A DNA stretch of 64,000 nt from Pyrus communis (taxonomy: Eukaryota > Streptophyta > Magnoliopsida > Rosales > Rosaceae), in contig NC_084816.1 of assembly GCF_963583255.1 (NCBI RefSeq), forward strand, positions 22,203,344 through 22,267,343, in the 5' to 3' direction. How positions within the stretch are numbered: the first letter of the stretch is position 1; every line of letters begins with the position of its first letter. The notes under the pieces are model-generated. The model ran no database searches, was not told where the DNA came from, and saw only the letters and a program-made list of their open reading frames with translations. The position numbers and the translations under genes are program-made. Below, piece by piece: positions 25,612 through 36,528 of this stretch.

Positions 25612-25810
25612 GTTGAGAATGTCATCTCCGGATCCCTTCCACCAAGTTCACCGAGTCCACAAATTTGAGCCTTTGAAATTTGATCCAACAGCTAAAGTTA
25701 GTATAACTTTTAAAGTGGACCCTTACTTGTAGCCGCTGGATCAAATTTCAAATATCCGAATTTGTGATCTTGGTGGACTTGATGGAAGAGATCCAGAGAT
25801 GATTCATTTC
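25612..25810. mobile_element. Foldback MITE, second family
   Basis: The left arm (from about 25622, TCATCTCCGGATCCCTTCCA) is mirrored by the right arm (ending TGGAAGAGATCCAGAGATGA); AAATTTGATCCA near 25677 pairs with TGGATCAAATTT near 25738. Arms about 70-75 bases. The target duplication is not clear. Confidence 0.75.
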
Positions 25811-27629
25811 CCTCTACGATTCTACCAATGCCACATATTGAAGATGAGCATGTCAACGTCCTTCTAACTTGCCTCCCCTAATCAAATCAAGCTTCAAGAC
25901 CCTCCCGATTCCCAATCCTTTCACCCTTCCACACTATCTCCTTCCACAATATCTACTAGAGGAGGATTTAAGAGAAGGCATTCTCAATTTTCATAAAAAT
26001 AGGGATTAGTTGTGGGATTTACACCACATTGAAGTTTAACGATTTGAACCGTTTGTTTTTCAAGTTGTACCTCACAAATTATCCGTGCAAAATACTAGCC
26101 AAATTGGAAATATTTGAGACATCCAATTGAATTAAAAAAAATTAACGAACACTTTGTTATACAAAAAATTGAAATTTCATTGTGATAGTTAAATTTGCAA
26201 ATGGTTTCAGATTGAATTGAATTTTTGCAAATATGATCTATAAATTGAGATTGACAAAATAAACAATTCGAATTGTTGAAGTTCGATATAAAACAGATCC
26301 CACAACAAATATTCTTTTTTAATAAAATAAGAATCTCTTTCTTTAATCTTTATCTCCAAAACACACATCGCAGTCTAGCGTCACTTTGACTTCATGCTCC
26401 TTGTTCGGTAGAACCGGGACAAAAGTTTATATCGAATATTGTCCCAGCAGGAAATTAAAAGGTCAAATTTGTTTGAGGTGCGATAGGACAGACCGTCGCA
26501 TCCATGAAAGGCTGCCACGATCGACTTTTTCCATGCAGCCAAACACTATATTCCTTGGGAAAATCATTGGGAGGAAGCCTAGAGTCGCTTTATATATTCA
26601 CAGGGGCCCCTCTCCCCTGCCACAATTTGTTCATGTGTTTTAAACATAACATTGATCTACGTACTCATCTACCCCACGAATTATTATATAAAATAATTGG
26701 GTTGTTCATGCAATTCTTTCCTGGTCATAGAATTTGTTCACGTTTTAAAAAATATTATCCTTTTCTTAAAATTAATTAATTTGGAATGTGGGAAACGTTA
26801 ACTCATGTGTCTAAAATAAATTAATTAATTTTTATATATTTGACAAATTAATTAATTTTTATATATTTGATATAGCTATATATAAATCCATAAAAATAAA
26901 AATTTTAAATTCTAAGAACGTCCAAATTAAGAATAATATGACAGAACTCTTTGTTTTTCAATTTTTGATTCATGAAAAAAAACCTACTTTCCACTCAATG
27001 ATACAACAATTTAGTGACTGGGAAGGGTTATTTATGGGAATGGATGCTAAAACTGGAAAAGTGAAATAATACAAGTCAAAAGTAAACTAGATTAGTGTAT
27101 TTTTTTAAATAGATATACTTTCTGTATGAATAATGCATTAAATTGTACCTCTTTTAACTTCAACGTACTTGTTATGGATGTAGTGACGTTTAATACACAT
27201 TATGTTCCCACCAGTTTTTAATTATACACATAAAGCTTACATTTCAAAACAAATTGTTAAAGAAATAAAATAAAATAAACAAGTATTCACTATTTTAAAG
27301 AATTTGCTGAATAATACACATATGTATTTTTCACATAGTATATGCTTTTTCCGTCTTGATCTAATTATATAATTTTCAACTTTATCCAATTTATAGAGTA
27401 AGGGTATGCCTACTCAACTACTAATTAGTGTAAATATTCATGATAAATACAAGTATACAACTATAAGTTGGTTGAGAAAATAAATAGAGTCAAATAGGTC
27501 GTTATAGTACCACTCTTTGAATATGAAAGACCAATTTTGATATTTTGCATTTTTACCTTCTTGCCACAATTTTATATGTTGGAAGACTGGAGTCTAGAGA
27601 TGATAGGAATTGGATGACGATCCTTTCCG
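25811..27629. other. AT-rich spacer, no gene
   Basis: No exon-like frame of a known family. A short duplication of TTAATTAATTTTTATATATTTG is seen at about 26820-26872. About 27030-27110 and onward matches 33125-33210 and belongs to the repeated receptor-kinase upstream blocks. Confidence 0.5.
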
Positions 27630-27815
27630 AATCTTTTTTGTGGGGATCTTAAGGATCCTCACATCCTTAACCATTTATCGTACATAATGCTGTCAGTTTT
27701 CTTCATGTACTATTTGTGTTTAGTTTTAAATAAAAAAAAGTCAAATGATTTTTTACAGCACGATATACAATGAATGGCTAAGATGTAAGGATCCCTATAA
27801 TATCCACAATTTGGA
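27630..27815. mobile_element. Foldback MITE, GGATCC-type ends
   Basis: GGATCCTCACATCCTTAACC (27653) is mirrored by GGCTAAGATGTAAGGATCC (about 27776-27794), and the match continues inward (ATAATGCTGT / ACAGCACGAT) and outward (GAATCTTTTTTGTGG / CCACAATTTGGATTC). Arms about 65-70 bases. The boundary is approximate. Confidence 0.7.
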
Positions 27816-28487
27816 TTCAGAATCCATAGGAATTGACAACACTCATTCGTCAATTTGAGAAAAAAGACGCATCAAAACCTTAAAGAATTAATTTAATTCT
27901 CATGAAAATAATTAGAGAATACATTCTTGTGCAAAGAGACTAGAGTGGCATGTCAAGTGGGAAATTTACGCAAAACGAGGGGCTCAGATATGAGCTAAAA
28001 CTGTGCAATGGAAAAAGTCATCCACTGTTGTCCCATAAATTACAATTCTTTTGTCGATGATAAACTTATATGTTTATACAACAACACAAAATGGTATATC
28101 AAATGTTATGATATTAAATATGAAAATGATAATGTTGATATAATATGTTTTAAGGTAAGGGTTTTTGAACATTAGTCCTTGCAAAAGATAAAAATTAAAA
28201 AAAAAAAATCTGGTGTTAGATTACATATTCAATTTAATTCCTTGAAGTATACTTTTATCAAAATTTATATTCAATTTTTGTTATTTAATGTGTATTTTTA
28301 TTTAATCTTTCCACATTAAATTTTAATCTTATTAATATGCACATATTTAGTTCTTTAATTATAAATGAACATAAATGAGAAAATATTAAAAGAAATTTGT
28401 GATACAAAATATATAAATACATGATTGTGTTGTGCCGAAATATATATAATTGACTTTTTTGTACCTACATGATTGTACCGAAAAATA

Positions 28488-29060
28488 TTATAATGAACCT
28501 AAATGTATGTACCGAAATGTATTATATTGAATTAATGCACCTAAATATCAATACCGAAATGTATGTACCAAAATGTACGTACCGAAATATATGTACCGAA
28601 ATGTATGTACCGAAATATACGTACCAAAATGTATGTACCGAAATATATACGTACCAAAATGTACGTACCAAAATATATGTACCGAAATGTATTATATTGA
28701 ATTAATGTACCTAAATGTCAATACCAAAATGTATGTACCAAAATGTACGTACCGAAATGTATGTACCGAAGTATAGTATATTGAATTAATGTACCTGAAA
28801 GTCAATACTCAAATGAGAGGTATTATGTTTGAATCTCGTGGATGGTGAATTCGATACCAAATTAAGTTGTTCATTATATGGCTTAGCCGAACCCCCTCGC
28901 CTTAGTGTAAAATATATCGTTGTACTAATAAAAATAAAAACTCAAATGTGTGTACCAAAATGTATGTACCAAAATGCATGTATATGTTTAATGTACCTAT
29001 ATGTTTGTATCGATGGATATACGGAAATATTCAAATATATTAATGTTCCTAAATGAAGAA
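28488..29060. repeat. Minisatellite of ~15-bp GTACCGAAATGTAT units
   Basis: More than 20 variants of GTACCGAAATGTAT or ACGTACCAAAATATAT stand head to tail, within larger blocks delimited by TATTATATTGAATTAATG. A SINE (28812-28938) interrupts the array. Open frames read through it as YVPKC/YRNVCTE repeats, but this is only repeat translation. Confidence 0.9.
28812..28938 (+). repeat. SINE inside the minisatellite
   Basis: B-box GTTTGAATCTCGTGG, then GGCTTAGCCGAACCCC and a tail with GTACTAATAAAAATAAAAA. The first box is poorly kept. Body shared with 24583-24742 (minus). Confidence 0.6.
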
Positions 29061-32000
29061 CATACAAAATTGTTATTGGACTATATATTATAAAAAAATA
29101 AAAAAAATAAAAATTAGTTGCCTAAATGTAGACATTAAAATATTATGATAAATTAAATTTAAATATAATTAATACATTAAAATAGGAATAAAAAGATAAA
29201 TAAAATATCAAAATATATCTAATAAATGAGATGATTAAATGTACTAGGGAGTAAAATTGGATTTTAATCTTACACAAGGTTATAGTCTAAAACTCATCTT
29301 TTTTAAGGATTAAAATGCAGTTTTCTATTTAAGGTAATATCCATCTATTTGAACAAAACAAAAAGGGTAAAATTCATTTATTTATATTATGACACTCAAT
29401 GAGAAGCTACTCACAAAGGCTACCATAAATTTTTTGGCTCCACCCTTGATGGCATGTAGTCGTTAAATACTTTGTGTTTTGAATATATTGAAAAATTCTT
29501 CTTTGTCGATAGCTTTTAATTTGTCTCTTTTAAATGAATCGTAGTCGGTAAGTAACCAGTTCATCAGCTCGCTTTCGTCTCCAAGTGATTAGTCAAATGA
29601 TGTTACTAACACGGTTTTACAATTAGCTAGGTTTAGGTTTAAGAGTTATACATGAAAATGAGATGCCAAAACTGGAAGGGGAAATAATACGAGCCAAGTA
29701 CGTTGATAGTAGTAATTGTTTACGTACCTACACACACAATGCTGCGACTGCTAATGATTCACCTCATCACAAGCTATCACGTGCTAGCCAGTCAACTAGA
29801 TTAGTGCATTAATTTATCATCAATCAAAGTAATTAAGCTCTCTAATCAGTTTATGGAAAGTACAAGTAAGAAATCATCCACGGTGTTGATAAGATCATTC
29901 ATGGCATGGTGAAGATATTCTATGAAAAATAAGAATGCTGCTTTTAGTCATATCACTTGAACTATTAAGACGGTGTTAGTAAATTGTTTTATTATAACTG
30001 ACCATACTTGTCCATTGTAAAATATTCATAACATGCTGACTAAACTTGTGGGAGAAGGTTACTTTTTATAACAGGCAATTAATGTCAGTTGTAAAATTGA
30101 TGCGGTAAACGAGTTGTGTTCTTATAATGTCTTGTCATCAATTAACGTGTGATATACACATCATCTAAAAAATAACCATTGTCACTGACTGTAGGTGGTA
30201 AATTACAACACGAAGCAAGGTTTAAGTTGTTAACTAATGATGAATTGTTTTTAGATTAGATGTTAAATATCTACACCCCTAAAACAAGTTCAGGTAATAT
30301 TTAAGCAAATTTCTTTTGAAAGTGATCATCTTCAACGTGAGTAATGAGTCATGTGATCGTCTGACTCACCTATTCGACCAAAACAAGGTAAGTATAAAAA
30401 TTAATTACTAAATATATAATATGAGAAATTAACTTAAAAAAAAAAAAGATCTGAAATCCCAAAAGTTTTTTTTATCGAAATAAGTTCGGAATACTCCGAA
30501 AACTTCAGATAAGAAATTCCAAATTTTTGGAATCTATAAAGCATCCCATTTCCGTTTCAATTTTTCCGAAAATATTTGATTTTAGAGTTTTACTGGCAGA
30601 ATAAAAATTTTACTAGCGGAATCAGAAATAACATTTCAATTTGCACCCCCAATGTAAACACATAAATACACAAGAGACGAGGTTAGAATTTAAAAATGGG
30701 GCTTGCTGAATTTTTTATATTTTTTTATTTCTAAAAAATGGGACAATTGATGGCAAGCTATGGTTATCCACCTCTTCCGGCCCAGAGAGGTTATGGTGAA
30801 TTTCATCTTGCCTGTGGTAACAGTCAAACAAACACACCAACTCAGAGCATCAAACCCAGGACCTCTTACATTTTGTTTGTTTAATAATAGTTAAACATAA
30901 TGGTCACGGTACCCCTTTTGTATTTTTTCCTCGATAAATGGGTGACTTTCTACGTGGTAATTCTGTGTATTACACACAACTTTTTATTATACTTCAATTT
31001 TTTGTATAAATAATGAATTAAATTACACGTTCCTTTGAAACTCCAACATACTTGTTCTGTATTATGAATATAAGTAAACCATATAGCACGTATTATAATA
31101 TAAGTTACAGCTCTTTTTATCGATGAACTCTTGTAACATCATCCATTGTTTTTTCATAAATTACAACTCTTTTTATCGATGAGGTATTTATATGTTTATA
31201 TAAAATACAAAATAGTACACCAAGTATTATAATATAAGTCAACGATAATGTTAATATTTTTAACTTTAAGGTAATATTGACACGCAGTGACGGAACCACT
31301 TACAAATGCTATCATGGATATTTTAACAAAAATAACAATAATTTTGTGGATATTTTAAACACTGATCATGACAATAATTACTTATCCAAATGCACCTCAT
31401 TGTATGTTTGTATAACTTTATACCTTTATTTAATTCAAAAAACTTATGGTTTGTATTCTATTTTAATGTGTTTTTTTCTTGCTCGAAAATAAACTAACTG
31501 GATAAATTTTGCTTATAAAATTTTACACATCTTCATTCTCAAGAGACAATATAGCATTATTACTCACATAGACGCTTAAGAAAAAGTTATTAGACGTTTT
31601 AGCTAGCCCACCCGCAATATTACTTCTGGTACGCACGTTTTTGATACACTAAAAAATTTCTCTTATTGTCCTAGCTTTTAGTCCCCTTTAAATGATCCAA
31701 TGACGAAGTTACTTTGAACTAGTAACTAGTTCAGCTAAGCTTTCGTCTCCAAATAATCAAATGAACGAAAAATTGTAATGGTTAAAACAGTTGAAGTGTT
31801 CCATACTCCGTGATAGAATAGAAAATTCCTCCTTTACATGGATCAATGAAGAAGTTAGTTTCATCTTGCTTTCGTCTCCAAGTAATTAATCAAATGATGT
31901 TAGTAACGCAGTTCACAACTAGCTAGGTTTAGGTTTGAGAGTTATATGTGGGAATGGGATGCCAAAACTGGAAAGGGAAATAATACAAGCAATATGCCAA

Positions 32001-32237
32001 ACCTGTAATTTTACTCACTCCCTATCGGCAGCCCTCTCTCTTCCCCCTCTGTCTTTCGCTCTTTCTTTCTCACATCTTATATGAACTAGGAAAACACTCG
32101 CCTCTGTATCCCTTTCCCTCTCCTTTTGTTGTCTCTTTTTATTTATTTTTTATTTTTTATTTTTATTTTAACGTAAGACTAAGATCACTAAGCTTAGAAT
32201 TTGGTTTTCTTCTAAGCATCTGGAAAAGCAGTTTTTG
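29061..32237. other. Repeated, non-coding receptor-kinase upstream blocks
   Basis: No gene. Several segments recur: GCTTTCGTCTCCAAGT with a following 100-base block at about 29570 and 31880; ATGCCAAAACTGGAA at about 29660 and 31960; the CATAAATTACAA block at about 28040 and 31150. 30465-30625 holds one unit of the tandem repeat that is amplified at 34.0-35.4 kb. Confidence 0.6.
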
Positions 32238-32363
32238 ATGTCGCCGAAGAAAATGGGATTCGAGTTTTGGAGCTCTGAGATTGTTTTTGTTCTTCTGCTG
32301 GGGTTTCTGGCTTTGAATTGCTTCACTCGGTTCGAATCGAATGCTCAAATTTTGCCCCTATAA
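32238..32363 (+). pseudogene. Orphan signal-peptide exon of an LRR receptor kinase
   Basis: 41 codons read a hydrophobic leader with IVFVLLLGFLALNC followed by AQILPL and then TAA. The first exon of the intact kinase at 36529 reads [19 protein letters not shown] with the same exon end (GAAG/GTCAG). Here a GAA codon is replaced by TAA, and no matching downstream exons follow before 36.5 kb. A pyrimidine-rich leader precedes both exons. It is a decayed paralogue, left after local duplication. Confidence 0.75.
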
Positions 32364-33317
32364 GAAGGTCAGACAGTAGTCCATACTTGCTTCAAATTTT
32401 TGGATTTAACTGCATTTGGGTTTATCATTTTTTAGGACATTGCATTTGGTTTTTTTTTTTTTTATTGACTTTAAGAAAATTATAAGTTTCTTCTTGTTTC
32501 TGGATTAGAAATTACAAACATGTTTTAGCTAGCTAGGGCTAAGAAGAACAATTTCAACAGTAATCCTTTAAGAATATCCTCAAATTTTTTGTTTTAGGAT
32601 CCTCACATCCGGATTAAAGTTTGAGTTTCGGATCCTCATTTTCTCCGTCCCTCAGATTCTTCACTTTTTCCGTCCCTCATCACTCACCCTTCCGTCTGAT
32701 TCTCCGTCTTCTGATTCTTTATCCTCCGAGTTCTTTCCGACCGTATGCTCCAAGAATGTCGAGGAAGAAGCTGCTCATTCCTCTCTCCGCCATTCTCCAG
32801 CGAACTCTAATTAACTCCGATAACTCCTCTTTTCTCCTCCAATTCCTCAAGACGTTTAGAATCTCCTGTTTCTGTTCTGTTCGTCTTGTCCGCCCATTAT
32901 TAACAATTATGTTTTATTCCCTTCATGATTTCTGTGTTGTTTGGTTGCTGAGAAAATGATAGAAAGGTAGAAAAAGAAAGTGAAAATTTTGATGCGATGG
33001 GAAGAATCTCGATGGGGATCCTAAGGGTTTGTTTTATGCGACGGGAAGAAGAGAAAAGGAGTGATCAGATGGGGAGAGAGAACGATGGAAAGTTTGGGAG
33101 CCAGCGGCTACTTGCGTGGAAGCCAAAACTGGAAAGGTTATGTATGGGAATGGATGCTAAAACTGGAAAAGGAAAATAATACAAGTCAAAAGTAAACTAG
33201 ATTAGTGTATTAAATATCTCACCCATTCGACCAAAACAAGGGAAATACAAAAATTGATTAAAACATATATAATATGAGGCATTAACTTTAAAAATTTGGA
33301 AATCTTAGAAGTATTTT
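32364..33317. other. Spacer with no recognised gene
   Basis: A 112-codon frame at 32621-32959 includes MSRKKLLIPLSAILQ, coding-like but not assigned; it could be a captured exon. 33125-33210 repeats the block seen at 27030-27110. Confidence 0.4.
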
Positions 33318-33374
33318 TGTAACATCCCACATCGCCTAGGGGAGTGATCCTTAAATGTATATTCCCATCCCTAC

Positions 33375-33498
33375 CTAGCACGAGGCCTTTTGGGAGCTCA
33401 TTGGCTTTGGGTTCCGTAGGAACTCCGAAGTTAAGCGAGAAGGGGGCTAGAGCAATCCCATGATGGGTGACCCACTGGGAAGTTGCTCGTGAGTTCCC
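33375..33498 (+). other. 5S rRNA-like domain of Cassandra LTR 1
   Basis: GGAACTCCGAAGTTAAGCG matches the A-box region of plant 5S rRNA and GATGGGTGACCCACTGGGAA matches the C-box region and 3' stem. In Cassandra this domain provides an RNA polymerase III promoter; it is not a ribosomal gene. Confidence 0.9.
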
Positions 33499-33726
33499 AA
33501 AAACAAAACCGTGAAGGAATGGTAAGCCCAAAGCGGACAATATCATGTTACGGTAGTGGAGCGGGCCCGGGAAATGGTCCCCCCCGGGCCGGGATGTGAC
33601 AAATGGTATTAGAGCCTAACCCTGGTCGCGTGTGTGCTGACGAGGACGTCGGGCCCCTAAGGGAGGTGGATTGTAACATCCCACATCGCCTAGGGGAGTG
33701 ATCCTTAAATGTATATTCCTATCCCT

Positions 33727-33850
33727 ACCTAGCACGAGGCCTTTTGGAAGCTCACTGGCTTCGGGTTCCGTAGGAACTCCGAAGTTAAGTGAGAAGGGGG
33801 CTAGAGCAATCCCATGATGGGTGACCCACTGGGAAGTTGCTCGTGAGTTC
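33727..33850 (+). other. 5S rRNA-like domain of Cassandra LTR 2
   Basis: Same domain as in LTR 1 with a few changes (AAGTTAAGTG for AAGTTAAGCG). Confidence 0.88.
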
Positions 33851-33996
33851 CCAAAAACAAAACCATGAAGGAATGGTAAGCCCAAGGCAGACAATATCGC
33901 CATGAAGGAATGGTAAGCCCAAAGCAGACAATATCGTGCTACGGTAGTGGAGCGAGCCAGGGAAGTGGTCCCCCTGGGCGGGGATGTGACAATTTT

Positions 33997-35445
33997 TTAT
34001 CGGAATAAATTTGGAAAACTCCAAAAATTTTGCCTAGGAAATTTCAAAATTTTGGAATTTCTAAATATATTCTTATTTTCGTTTCAATTTTTCAGAAAAT
34101 ATTCGGATTCAGAATTTTTAGGTTCGAATTCGGAAATTTTACTGGTGGAATCAGAATAAGTTCGGAACACTCCAAAAACTTTGCCTTGGAATTTCCAAAT
34201 TTTTGAAATCTTTAGATGCATTCCTATTTCCGTTTAAATTTTTAGAAAAATATTTAGATATAGAATTTTTAGGTTTGGATTCAGAAATTTTACTGGCAGA
34301 ATTGGGATAAGTTCGGAACACTTGAAAACTTTGCCTTGGAAATTCCAAAATTTTGGATCTCTAAATGCATTCCTCTTTCTGTTTCAAATTTTTAGAAAAT
34401 ATTCAGATTCAGAATTTTTAGGTTTCAGATTCAAAATTTTTACTGGTGGAATCAGAATAAGTTTGGAACACCCCAAAATCTTGGCCTTGGAAATTCTAAA
34501 TTTTTGGGATCTTTAATGCATTCTTATTTCCATTTCAAAATTTCAGAAAATATTCGGATTCATAATTTTTATTTACAAAATCGTAATAAGTTTGGAGCAC
34601 TCCTAAAACTTCGCCTTTGAGATTCCAAATTTTTTGAACCTCTTAATGCATTCCTATTTCCGTTCCAATTTTTTAGAAAATATTTGGATTCAAAATTTTT
34701 AGGTTCGGGTTTGGAAATTTTTCTGGTGGAATCAAAATAAGTTCGAAACACTCCAAAATCTTTGCCTCGGAAGTTCCACATTTTTGGAATCTCTAAAAGC
34801 ACTCCTACTTCCTTTTCAAATTTTCAAAAAATATTCGAATTCAAAATTTTTAAGTTCGGATTCAGAAATTTTACTGGTAGAATCGAAATAAGTTCAGAAA
34901 ACTCCAAAAACTTCGTCTTTGAAATTCCAAATTTTTGGAATCTCTAAACGCATTCCTATTTCTGTTTCAATTTTTAAGAAAATATTTGAATTCAGAATTT
35001 TTACTGATGGAATTGGAATAAGTTCGAAACACTCCAAAATTTTTGCCTTGGAAATTCCAAATTTTTGGAATCTCTAAATGCACTCCTATTTCTATTTCAA
35101 TTTTCAGAAAATATTAGGATTCAGAATTTTTAGGTTCAAATTTAGAAATTTTATTGGCAAAATCGAAATAAGTTCAGAACATTGAAAATTCCAAATTTTT
35201 AGAATCTCTAAATGGATTCCTATTCCCGTTTCAATTTTTTAGAAAATATTCGAATTCAGAATTTTTAGGTTCGAATTCGGAAATTTTATTGGTGGAATCG
35301 GAATAAGTTCATAACACTCCAAAAACTTTGCCCTGGAAATTCTTTGGGAATCTCTGAATGCATTCCTATTTCCGTTTTAATTTTTCAGAAAAAATATTCG
35401 AATTCAAAATTTTTGGATTACGATTCAGAAATTTTATTGGCGGAA
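33997..35445. repeat. Tandem array, about 10 units of ~150 bp
   Basis: The landmark GGAATCAGAATAAGTT and its variants recur near 34000, 34148, 34300, 34448, 34578, 34728, 34881, 35009, 35161, 35295 and 35443. Spacing is 148-153 bases with three units of about 130. Each unit also holds CCAAATTTTTGGAATCTC, GCATTCCTATTTCCGTTTCA and AGAAAATATTCG. Short open frames (60-85 codons) in both strands are by-products of the period. A single unit at 30465-30625 shows the unamplified state. Confidence 0.92.
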
Positions 35446-36528
35446 TCAGAAATAACATTCCAACTTGCACCCCTAAATAAACACATAAATACAATAGGGG
35501 CGAAATTAGAACTTAAAAATGGGGTTGGATTGAATTTTAATCTGATAATAATTAACATGAAGGCCACTTTACCCCTTTGTAATTTTCCACATCATTCATG
35601 AATGACTTTCTACAACTAATTCTATGTGTATTATACACTTTAATATTTTTTTAATACATAAAATTTTCCGTATGAATAATGTGTTAAATTACACTTTTTT
35701 TTTTTAACTCCAACGTACTTATTCTGTATTATGAATATAGGTCACATTTTATACACATTTCACAAAGAATACACGTAAAATGTTACATTTTTTTAAAGAA
35801 AAAGAATATAATAAACAAGTATTAAATGTTTTTAAAGAATGAGCCGAATAATATAGTTAAAATTTTCAACTTTTATTGGGATTTAAATATTTTTTTGTTA
35901 AAATTTTAATAACAATAAATTATGATATTTTACATAAATTTTATTTTACAGAAAACATAATCTAGTTAAAATTTATTTTTTAATAATTTTGGACTAAAAT
36001 TTTAACCCAAACTATTGACTGAGAAAAATACTATTTTTCACTTAAAACCTAAATTTGAAGACACGTTTGAATGAGAGAGTGCAGACTGGAGATGAGAGGA
36101 GTTGACAACACTCATTCCTTCCTCAGACTGAGAGAAAAGACACATCAAAGGCAAAACCATTTTAAGTTCATAAAACAAAAATAAACTTGTGAACTTTCTG
36201 ATCCTCTTCCCAAAGGCAGAAGAAGTCACTTTCTGATACTAAAATTGGAGTAAGAGTAGCTAGCTTCAGATTTCTGCCCCAATACCAGAAAGGGAAACTT
36301 AATTTAATTAACTAGCTGTGCCTCTCTCTCTCTCTCTCTCTCTCCCTCCTCCCTCTTTCTCTCTCATGAGGAGTAAGTAAAATTACAGAGCCAAAAAGTT
36401 TTTGCAATTTTGATTGCCAAGAGTTTGAAGCTTTCTTTTCAGAACCAAAAATCACATTCAGAAAAAACTCTTTCTTACAAAGTTACCAACACATTCTCTG
36501 TTTTTGTTTTTGCGTCGTGATCACGACA
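35446..36528. other. Upstream region and leader of the receptor kinase
   Basis: 35446-35870 repeats the block that follows the single unit at 30.6-31.1 kb. 36085-36130 matches 27835-27880 (TTGACAACACTCATTC). A CT-rich tract (36325-36366) lies in the probable 5' leader. No other gene. Confidence 0.55.
36325..36366 (+). promoter_or_regulatory. CT-rich tract in the receptor-kinase leader
   Basis: About ten CT units followed by CCCTCCTCCCTCTTTCTC, some 160-200 bases before the ATG. Pyrimidine tracts of this kind are common in plant core promoters and leaders; here only position and composition support the call. Confidence 0.5.

Larger units (their letters stand above)
33318..33991 (+). mobile_element. 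Cassandra TRIM retrotransposon, complete
   Basis: Two LTRs (33318-33601 and 33672-33991) begin TGTAACATCCCACATCG and end GGGATGTGACA. The interior is only 70 bases: a primer-binding site TGGTATTAGAGCC (33604-33616, initiator tRNA-Met type) and a purine tract (AGGGAGGTGGA) before the second LTR. ATTTT on both sides (33313-33317 and 33992-33996) is a perfect 5-bp target duplication. No coding capacity, as normal for TRIMs. Both LTRs carry a 5S-rRNA-like domain. The second LTR has an internal 37-bp tandem duplication (33864-33900 and 33901-33937). Confidence 0.95.

Noticed and set aside
26386..26643. 85-codon frame starting MTSCSLFGRTGT
   Set aside because: No recognisable domain, overlapping frame of equal length, isolated in spacer.
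28469..28776. Open frames with YVPKC repeats as a repeat protein
   Set aside because: They are translations of a minisatellite; several frames are equally open and no start context or splice structure supports a gene.
33375..33850. Two 5S rRNA genes
   Set aside because: The similarity is real, but both lie within TRIM LTRs with PBS and target duplication, so they are Cassandra promoter domains and not ribosomal genes.
33202..34024. Minus-strand open frames with LGLPFLHGFVFGNSRATSQW
   Set aside because: They are antisense readings of the Cassandra LTRs; the two copies simply reflect the two LTRs.
33997..35445. CRISPR array
   Set aside because: The units are contiguous 150-bp satellite-like repeats without constant repeat/unique spacer structure, in a plant nuclear genome.
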